Shown here: piece by piece, positions 53,553 through 59,162 of the stretch | Layout of the letters: each line of letters begins with the position of its first letter | Numbering within the stretch: the stretch's first letter is position 1 | Source of the DNA: Lachnospiraceae bacterium | Lineage (GTDB): Bacteria; Bacillota; Clostridia; Lachnospirales; Lachnospiraceae | NCBI GenBank assembly: GCA_022791575.1 | Contig: JAAVZI010000004.1 | Coordinates: 1 to 59,162, forward strand | Reading direction: 5' to 3' | DNA length: 59,162 bases | The notes under the pieces: model-generated | What the model was told of the DNA's origin: nothing | Databases searched by the model: none | Seen by the model: the letters and a program-made list of their open reading frames with translations, nothing else | Position numbers and translations under genes: made by a program

Positions 53553-54488
53553 TTATGTTTTTTCAAATACTCTTAATTTAGCGCTCTGCGCCCGTTTATT
53601 TTGTTCTATTTCATCATTTCCCGGTAATATAGGTTTCCTTGTAATTACCTTTCCCTTTGATTTCCTGCCGCATACACAGACCGGAAATTCTCTTGGACAG
53701 GTACAGGGATTCTCACATTTCCTAAAATACTGCTTTACAATTCGGTCTTCCAGAGAATGAAAGGTAATAATACAGATTCTTCCTCCCGGCTCTAACAGTT
53801 CTATCATATCCTCCAATGATTGTTCCAGCACCTCCAGTTCCCGGTTTAACTCAATCCGAAGCGCCTGAAATGTCCTTTTTGCCGGGTGCCCGCCTGTCGC
53901 TCTTACCTTGGCTGGAATTGCCTGTTTGATAATCTCTGTCAGTTCTCCTGTCGTTTCTATCGGTGCTTTCTCTCTTGCCATTACAATATGTCTGGCAATG
54001 TTTTTTGCAAATCGATCTTCTCCATAGTCACGGATGATATGAAAAATCTCGGTCTCACTATAAGTATTGACAATCGTTCTAGCTGTACATTCCTGCCGCT
54101 GATCCATGCGCATATCCAGTGGTACGTCTTCTCGATAGGTAAATCCTCTCTGGGCATTATCCAGCTGGTAGGAAGACACGCCCAAATCCAATAATATGCC
54201 GCTGACTTTCAAAACGTCCCGTTCCTGCAAAACTTCTTTCATCTGTAAATAGTTGCTTCTGATAACGACTACCCGATCTGCAAATGGCTGCAGGCGGCGG
54301 CTGGCGGCCTCTATGGCTTCTCCATCCTGGTCTATGCCGTAAAACTTTCCTCTGGGCGAAAGTTTGCTGCAAATCTCGTAGGCATGTCCGCCTCCTCCTA
54401 GAGTTCCATCGACATATATGCCATCCTCCCTGATATGCAGCTGTTCTATCGTCTCCTTTAAGAGTACAGAGGTATGTCTGAATTCCAT
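53553..54488 (-). CDS. rsmH: 16S rRNA (cytosine1402-N4)-methyltransferase
   Basis: 311 aa. Methylates N4 of C1402 of 16S rRNA using SAM; formerly mraW. Seen: [15 protein letters not shown], the SAM motif [15 protein letters not shown] near 26-40, [19 protein letters not shown], and the C-terminal [31 protein letters not shown] is the usual cysteine cluster. 11 bases behind mraZ. Confidence 0.97.
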   Translation of the reverse strand: MEFRHTSVLLKETIEQLHIREDGIYVDGTLGGGGHAYEICSKLSPRGKFYGIDQDGEAIEAASRRLQPFADRVVVIRSNYLQMKEVLQERDVLKVSGILLDLGVSSYQLDNAQRGFTYREDVPLDMRMDQRQECTARTIVNTYSETEIFHIIRDYGEDRFAKNIARHIVMAREKAPIETTGELTEIIKQAIPAKVRATGGHPAKRTFQALRIELNRELEVLEQSLEDMIELLEPGGRICIITFHSLEDRIVKQYFRKCENPCTCPREFPVCVCGRKSKGKVITRKPILPGNDEIEQNKRAQSAKLRVFEKT

Positions 54489-54499
54489 TAATTTTCCTC

Positions 54500-54934
54500 C
54501 TACAGATTAATACCTTTTTGCTGCAGACGCGATAATACATCGCCAATATCATCTACGGTATTGATATCCTGCCATCTTTGCTTATTCCAGATCTCTACAT
54601 GGTCCATACTGCCTGCCAGCACTACTTCCTTCTCTAACTGCGCAAATTCCCGCAGCACCGAAGGAATCAAAACCCTTCCCTGCTTGTCCAGCTCACAGAA
54701 TACAGCACCTGCCATTAGATATCTGGTCAGAAGACGTCCATCCGGGTCATTCAGCGGCAGCGCACGGAGTTTTTCTTCAAGTATTTTCCATTCCTCCATA
54801 GGATATACGGAGAGGCAGTGTCCGTCCATGCCCTTCGTTACAACAAACGCTTCTCCCAGCTGCTCCCTTAACTTAGCCGGGACAATCAATCTGCCTTTCG
54901 CATCAATTGTATGATTATATTCTCCGAAGAACAT
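54500..54934 (-). CDS. mraZ: Transcriptional regulator MraZ
   Basis: 144 aa, two SpoVT/AbrB-like swapped-hairpin domains: [22 protein letters not shown] at the N terminus and [22 protein letters not shown] in the second half. It binds GTGG repeats upstream of its own gene and represses the mra/dcw operon. Those repeats are visible at 54986-55030. Confidence 0.97.
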   Translation of the reverse strand: MFFGEYNHTIDAKGRLIVPAKLREQLGEAFVVTKGMDGHCLSVYPMEEWKILEEKLRALPLNDPDGRLLTRYLMAGAVFCELDKQGRVLIPSVLREFAQLEKEVVLAGSMDHVEIWNKQRWQDINTVDDIGDVLSRLQQKGINL

Positions 54935-54985
54935 CCGCTCTCACCTTCTCCCAAATGAAAGACACCACACCGCCTCCATTTTCAT

Positions 54986-55047
54986 CCACTTTATACCACT
55001 TTCCACCACTTACTCTCTATCTTATACCACTTTGGATGATATTTCAA
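54986..55047 (-). promoter_or_regulatory. mraZ operon promoter and MraZ-binding repeats
   Basis: Minus strand TTGAAA (55047-55042), 17-base spacer, TAAGAT (55024-55019). GTGG elements occur at 55009-55006, 54999-54996 and 54989-54986, exactly 10 bases apart, with another in the spacer at 55030-55027. The three regular boxes lie just after the transcription start. Confidence 0.75.
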
Positions 55048-55099
55048 TAGTTTTTTGGGAAATTAATTTGATAAATACACGATTTGGCATTCATTCTAC

Positions 55100-55140
55100 A
55101 AAAAAAGACTCTTTAACAGTTTCTGTTAAAAAGTCTTTTT
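55100..55140 (-). terminator. Terminator of lgt
   Basis: Arms AAAAAGACT...TTTAACAG and CTGTTAAA...AGTCTTTTT with one bulged base and a four-base loop. It separates lgt from mraZ. Confidence 0.8.
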
Positions 55141-55182
55141 AATGTCCAATATTATTATAATAAAAAGCACTCGGTTGTTTGA

Positions 55183-56043
55183 TTAATCCACTTTCTTTGC
55201 TTTTTTAGCCCGGATATTTCCTACAACCAGCACGATAGCAGAAAGAAGCACCATGCAGCCTGCAAGCACCTGTGAAACGGCAATTCCAGTATTTCCCAGA
55301 ATCAGCTGGTCTGTACGAAGGCCCTCAATCCATACCCGACCCAGTCCATATCCTCCCAGATATAGAAACATCAGTTCTCCATTAAAATGTTTTCTCGTCC
55401 GATAACAGAGAAGAAATAAAAGTACTCCCAGATTCCAGAGGGATTCATAAAGAAATGTAGGATGCACCTGAATACAGCCATCTGTCATATGTTCTTGCAT
55501 TTTAGCTGTTATTTCTCCACTTCTTACCGCACTGACTGGAAGCTTCATAGCCAGTAGATTATTGGTATAATCTCCAAACGCTTCCCTATTAAAGAAATTC
55601 CCCCACCTGCCGACAGCCTGTCCTGCAATCAGACCTATACAGCCTGTATCAGCCATCAGCCAGAAATTCTGCTTTTTTATCTTGGCATATACAATTAGTG
55701 AAAGAACAGCAGCAATCACTCCTCCGTAGATCGCCAGACCGCCCTGCCGTATATTAAAAATCTGCCAAAGATCGTCTTTATATGCGTCCCAGGAAAAGAT
55801 TACATAATAGAGTCTGGCGCCAATAATTGAACAAATAACGGCATAGATTGCATAATCCATGTAGAGCTCCGCATCCTGCCCGGTCCTTCTGGCTTCCTGC
55901 TGAGCAAGCAGATATCCGATCAGTATTCCCAAACCGATTATAATACCATAAAATGCAATTTCAATGCCTCCTATGGTAAATGATTTCTCAATGTGGTTCC
56001 ATTGTATCCCCAGATTCGGAAAAGCAATTGCCTTATCATTCAT
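55183..56043 (-). CDS. lgt: Prolipoprotein diacylglyceryl transferase
   Basis: 286 aa, seven membrane helices. Attaches diacylglycerol from phosphatidylglycerol to the lipobox Cys of prolipoproteins. The Lgt signature GLIAGQAVGRWGNFFNREAFG is intact (about 142-162), and HPTFLYESLWNLGVL with the second conserved His follows, then GLGRVWIEGLRTDQL. It follows ychF by 29 bases. Confidence 0.96.
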   Translation of the reverse strand: MNDKAIAFPNLGIQWNHIEKSFTIGGIEIAFYGIIIGLGILIGYLLAQQEARRTGQDAELYMDYAIYAVICSIIGARLYYVIFSWDAYKDDLWQIFNIRQGGLAIYGGVIAAVLSLIVYAKIKKQNFWLMADTGCIGLIAGQAVGRWGNFFNREAFGDYTNNLLAMKLPVSAVRSGEITAKMQEHMTDGCIQVHPTFLYESLWNLGVLLFLLCYRTRKHFNGELMFLYLGGYGLGRVWIEGLRTDQLILGNTGIAVSQVLAGCMVLLSAIVLVVGNIRAKKAKKVD

Positions 56044-56072
56044 ATATGTCTCCCTTTCTGATTTCCGTATGA

Positions 56073-57164
56073 TTATACATTGAAACGGAATAAAATGACA
56101 TCTCCATCTTTCACGATATAGTCTTTACCTTCCAGACCTACAAGTCCCTTTTCCTTGGCAGCTGCGTAAGTACCGCAGTCCAGCAGATCCTGATAATTGA
56201 CAACTTCTGCCCGGATAAAGCCCCGCTCAAAATCCGTATGAATCTTGCCGGCTGCCTGAGGGGCTTTGGTTCCCTGCTTAATTGTCCAAGCTCTTGTCTC
56301 ATCTTCCCCTGAAGTTAAATAACTGATCAGGCCAAGCAGACTGTAACTGGCCTTAATCAATTTATCCAGGCCGGATTCCTCCAAACCAAGCTCCTCTAAA
56401 AACATCTGCTTTTCTTCATCATCAAGCTCTGCAATCTCCTGTTCAATCTGTGCACAGATGACAAACACCTCTGACTGTTCTTTTTTTGCATATTCCCGTA
56501 CCCGCTCCACATAAGCATTGCCATCCTCTGCCAAGTCCTCTTCTGCTACATTGGCTGCAAATATAACGGGTTTATCCGTTAAGAGATTATAAGAAGCAAG
56601 CCATGCAATCTCTTCCTCATCTTCCACCTGAAATGTTTTAGCAAGATTTCCTTCCTCCAGCCAGGCTTTTATACGATTCAGTAAATCCAGCTCTTTTGCT
56701 TGTCCTTTGTCATTTCTGGCTCCTTTTGAAGTCTTGGCAATTCTTCGTTCCAGAATCTCCAGATCAGAGAACATCAGTTCTAGGTTAATGGTTTCAATAT
56801 CCCGCAGCGGGTCAATCGAACCATCTACATGAACAACATTGCTATCTTCAAAACAGCGTACTACATGGACAATGGCATCTACCTCACGGATATTGGCCAA
56901 AAACTGATTACCCAGTCCTTCTCCCTTGGAAGCACCTTTTACCAATCCGGCAATGTCTACAAATTCTATTACTGCCGGAGTCACTTTCTTTGAGTGATAC
57001 AAGTCTCCCAGCTTCTGCAGCCTGGTATCTGGTACAGTTACAATTCCCACATTTGGGTCTATGGTGCAGAATGGATAATTGGCTGACTCTGCTCCTGCTT
57101 TCGTTAATGAGTTAAATAATGTACTTTTTCCTACATTCGGCAGGCCTACGATTCCTAGTTTCAT
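56073..57164 (-). CDS. ychF: Redox-regulated ATPase YchF (OLA1 family)
   Basis: 363 aa, the normal length. Obg-like P-loop protein that prefers ATP. The P loop is GLPNVGKSTLFNSLTKAGA at 7-25; the switch region is VEFVDIAGLVKGASKGEGLGNQFL; the NxxE-type base-specificity motif (AANVAEED) replaces NKxD. The C-terminal TGS domain ends RAEVVNYQDLLDCGTYAAAKEKG. Ribosome- and stress-linked; precise role unresolved in the family. Confidence 0.96.
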   Translation of the reverse strand: MKLGIVGLPNVGKSTLFNSLTKAGAESANYPFCTIDPNVGIVTVPDTRLQKLGDLYHSKKVTPAVIEFVDIAGLVKGASKGEGLGNQFLANIREVDAIVHVVRCFEDSNVVHVDGSIDPLRDIETINLELMFSDLEILERRIAKTSKGARNDKGQAKELDLLNRIKAWLEEGNLAKTFQVEDEEEIAWLASYNLLTDKPVIFAANVAEEDLAEDGNAYVERVREYAKKEQSEVFVICAQIEQEIAELDDEEKQMFLEELGLEESGLDKLIKASYSLLGLISYLTSGEDETRAWTIKQGTKAPQAAGKIHTDFERGFIRAEVVNYQDLLDCGTYAAAKEKGLVGLEGKDYIVKDGDVILFRFNV

Positions 57165-57246
57165 TTTAGTTCTACATCTCCTTTGAAATGCCGTTAAATA
57201 GGCACTTTTTACTTTATTATTTTGTATAGCAATTCCAGTACCAATT

Positions 57247-57422
57247 TTACATTACTTTTAGGAACTTTTCAATGTCTTTTATGTCTTTTATCTCTTTTGC
57301 CTTTTCTTCAGCTGTTAGATGGATATATAGATTCATCTAGTCCCTATATCAGAATGTCCAAGTATTGTCTGAAATGTTTTTGGCTTCTTCCTGTCTCTGT
57401 ATACCTTGTAGCAGACATGTAG
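57247..57422 (-). pseudogene. Tyrosine recombinase (integrase) C-terminal remnant
   Basis: On the minus strand, codons from about 57422 read KVYRDRKKPKTFQTILGHSD, then after a one-base frameshift near 57336 MNLYIHLTAEEKAKEIKDI and IEKFLKVM-stop (57247). This is the end of a phage/transposon integrase, including the LGHSDI block and the catalytic Tyr in LYIHLT. The catalytic core upstream is absent. It marks a former mobile element next to ychF. Confidence 0.75.
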
Positions 57423-57523
57423 TTTGACAAATTCTGCTTTTATGTGTTTGCCGTTTTTGTTTGTATTTCTAGCTCATATTTGCTATTTTTCATTTGACAG
57501 AGACATTACTGAGAAACTTTTTG

Positions 57524-57662
57524 GGTAATTGCGAAAGTTGGGTTTAAGGCGACGAGTTTGAACAAAACATACAAAAATTCCGCTCAAAGACGTTTTGAAT
57601 TCGCTACATTTTTGTATGTTTTGTCCAAACTCTGACAGTAAAATGAGCGTTTTGCAACTGCC
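57524..57662 (+). repeat. Palindromic repeat family, copy C (139 bp)
   Basis: Starts GGTAATTGCGAAAGT (57524-57538) and ends GCGTTTTGCAACTGCC (to 57662), an imperfect inverted terminus. Hairpin arms of 25 nt (57554-57578 / 57608-57632) pair at 24 positions around the core CCGCTCAAAGACG...TTCGCT. Exactly the length of copy B. The arm middle differs from copies A and B, but both sides differ together. Confidence 0.8.
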
Positions 57663-58140
57663 AATAAACCTTTTCTGATAAAATCAGCTTCTTACTAAAG
57701 AAGCCCTAGTGCAGTAATATTTATAGTACCATAAAAGGCTATATAAGTCTACTGTTTTTATATTTCTATTTAAGTTCCATTTTACACTATATATCCTTTT
57801 ATATGCAACAATATGTGTTGGGACTATGCCCATATTTGCGATGGTAAACAGTAGTTTTCCCCAAAAACATCCGGCGCGTGGTAGCCGAGTTCTATAATGT
57901 TCAGCGGGTTTTGAAGTATATGGATTACAGGCAATTCATCACTCACGGCCAAAAGAAAATTTTTTAGATGATGATATAACAGAAAGTGTTCAGGAAAAAG
58001 AACTTTAATTCGTTAAAAGGCGATAAGGTTTAATATTGCTCTATTGGTAACAAGCATTAGCTTAATGAATGTCATTATCTTATTTTAAAAATAATATGAA
58101 TAATTAATTTACGATAAAAAATATATTCCCAATATATACA

Positions 58141-58175
58141 AAAGATATTCCAATTATGATTATTGGAATATCTTT
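58141..58175. terminator. Terminator, 14-bp perfect stem
   Basis: AAAGATATTCCAAT (58141-58154), seven-base loop, exact complement (58162-58175). Followed by TTTTGT on the minus strand; probably serves the zinc-ribbon gene at 58341. Confidence 0.7.
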
Positions 58176-58340
58176 GTTATTTAAGCCAAATCAAGTCTCT
58201 TTTGAAAGTAGTAAAAATAGTAAATGTAATGTCTTTCTTTATTTAAAACATCTATAAATACGGACTTTTAGCAATATCAAAAAGTAAGTTTCATGTTAGA
58301 AAAAACGCTAACACCAGTACATTATTAGAAAAACCTATCA

Positions 58341-58973
58341 TCAAATAATTACAGCATTATCAGCTGCTGCTAATCCAAAAATGATAATTCCTGTCAATAA
58401 TCCTGCTGCCGAATACATCAAACATGTTTTAGCTCCTTTAGGACTTTTTGATACATTCATACAAAATACCACTAATCCAATCAAAGGAATTAGAAAACAC
58501 ATAATTTTCAACATTCTGTCTACTACTAATTCTTCTCCCACTCCCATATCAACTGCTTCATAGGGGACACTTAATCCATCTAACTGAAACATTTCTTTAC
58601 TTCCATCGGGACACATCACATAGACTTCTATCCCCCATCGTTCAAACTGCTCAGCAATATCAACCGCCTCGCTTTTCGAGTCGTATACACCTGCTATAGA
58701 GGGAGAATTCGCAAAAACATCCATAGCCTCTTCATAGGACAAATCCATTCTTAGTACTTCATTGATCCCTGCATAAGCTGCAGTATCGGTATCACAAAAG
58801 CCCATGACAACAATTCTATATTTTGTAGCATCATCTTCTAAGTACCTCATAACATAATATGGATGATTTTTTGTCTCAAAATATTCTTTTATTCCAAAGC
58901 CACAATTCGGACACGCCTCTGCTGTATCCGAAACTTGTTCTCTTCCACATTCAGGACATTGTACTAATGACAT
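58341..58973 (-). CDS. Zinc-ribbon membrane protein of unknown function
   Basis: 210 aa. The N-terminal zinc ribbon has CPECG (6-10) and CPNCG (21-25). A soluble alpha/beta region (about 35-145) contains repeats of Asp/Glu-rich sequence with no recognised domain. Two membrane helices end the protein (about 155-172 and 186-204). Such zinc-ribbon plus helix proteins are common orphans in Lachnospiraceae. GGAGTGATGT precedes the ATG. Low-GC composition like the zinc-ribbon gene at 284; function unknown. Confidence 0.75.
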   Translation of the reverse strand: MSLVQCPECGREQVSDTAEACPNCGFGIKEYFETKNHPYYVMRYLEDDATKYRIVVMGFCDTDTAAYAGINEVLRMDLSYEEAMDVFANSPSIAGVYDSKSEAVDIAEQFERWGIEVYVMCPDGSKEMFQLDGLSVPYEAVDMGVGEELVVDRMLKIMCFLIPLIGLVVFCMNVSKSPKGAKTCLMYSAAGLLTGIIIFGLAAADNAVII

Positions 58974-59013
58974 AACATCACTCCTTTTATATATTATCTA
59001 ATTATTAGGATTA

Positions 59014-59162
59014 GGTAATTGCGAAAGTCTGAATCAAAGCGACGATTTTAGACAAAACATACAAAAACGCCGCTCAAAAACGTTTTAAATTCGCTCTGTT
59101 TTTGTATGTTTTGCCTAAAATCTGGTTATGAATACTGAGTTTCACTGCCAGAGTTTGGACAA
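59014..59162 (+). repeat. Palindromic repeat family, copy D (runs off window)
   Basis: Starts GGTAATTGCGAAAGT (59014-59028). Hairpin arms of 24 nt (59044-59067 / 59099-59122) pair at 23 positions around the core CCGCTCAAAAACG...TTCGCT. After it, ACTGAGTTTCACTGCCAGAG leads into what looks like the next hairpin, as in copy A read backwards, so it is probably the two-hairpin form. The end lies outside the window. Confidence 0.75.

Larger units (their letters stand above)
57425..58340. other. Gene-free, probably degraded mobile-element DNA
   Basis: Apart from the palindromic repeat at 57524-57662 and the terminator at 58141, no convincing gene is seen. A short plus-strand reading near 57880-57970 (FYNVQRVLKYMDYRQF) ends at stops in every frame and may be decayed coding sequence; I do not recognise it. 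Confidence 0.5.

Noticed and set aside
57880-57980. Short plus-strand coding trace (FYNVQRVLKYMDYRQF)
   Set aside because: About 30 codons, no start or ribosome-binding site, family not recognised; noted only as possible decayed sequence.

Overview
The window looks like chromosome of a spore-forming, low-GC Gram-positive anaerobe of the class Clostridia, most likely family Lachnospiraceae. The reasons are an mra/dcw cell-division cluster running into spoIIGA-sigE-sigG, two class B penicillin-binding proteins in tandem, an alpha/beta-type small acid-soluble spore protein, a type III glutamine synthetase, an OPT-family transporter and AT-rich intergenic DNA. Genus assignment is inference; no rRNA or tRNA gene was seen.

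Layout, left to right. 1-1650 is accessory: the 5' end of a group II intron (minus strand) sits just behind a terminator-like hairpin downstream of a zinc-ribbon/CFI-box protein gene. 1648-8280 (minus) holds a 3'-truncated D,D-carboxypeptidase, asd, argH (its 3' end tandemly duplicated) and a large hybrid histidine kinase. 8316-11468 is an ABC exporter pair, with a divergent PAP2-family membrane protein at 11602. 12357-15756 (minus) carries a GT2 glycosyltransferase, a spore protein, and a PadR/DUF1700/DUF4097 envelope-stress type operon. 15992-18002 (plus) is an SOS-controlled Y-family polymerase followed by a sortase. 17991-23662 (minus) has glf, a YitT-like protein, a decayed response-regulator/MNT-HEPN scar, asnB and an ArAE-type membrane protein. 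23828-29574 (minus) is a leuS-aspS-putP operon. 29629-31467 is an L,D-transpeptidase; tyrA lies divergent to it, then a PilZ gene, a 630-bp gene-free block of palindromic repeats, glnN and an OPT transporter. 37933-54934 (minus) is sigG, sigE, spoIIGA, ftsZ, an HD-GYP gene, divIB, murA, ftsW, murD, mraY, spoVD/pbp, ftsL, rsmH, mraZ. lgt and ychF follow. 57165-59162 is again accessory: an integrase remnant, more copies of the palindromic repeat and a zinc-ribbon membrane protein.

Functionally the right half makes and remodels peptidoglycan (lipid II synthesis, flipping, transpeptidation, Z ring) and then commits the cell to sporulation. Regulatory DNA is readable: mraZ carries GTGG repeats, spoIIGA carries a promoter with an unusually long spacer plus Spo0A boxes like B. 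subtilis spoIIG, sigG has a sigma-F type promoter, dinB a LexA box and padR a palindromic operator across its core promoter.

The strongest candidate for something undescribed is a modular palindromic repeat family (33279-33492, 33506-33644, 57524-57662, 59014-end). It has conserved inverted termini, two 139-bp copies, and hairpin arms whose sequences differ between copies while staying self-complementary. Two other unusual readings are a spore-protein gene whose ribosome-binding site is buried in the upstream gene's terminator, and a fused response-regulator/nucleotidyltransferase deletion scar.
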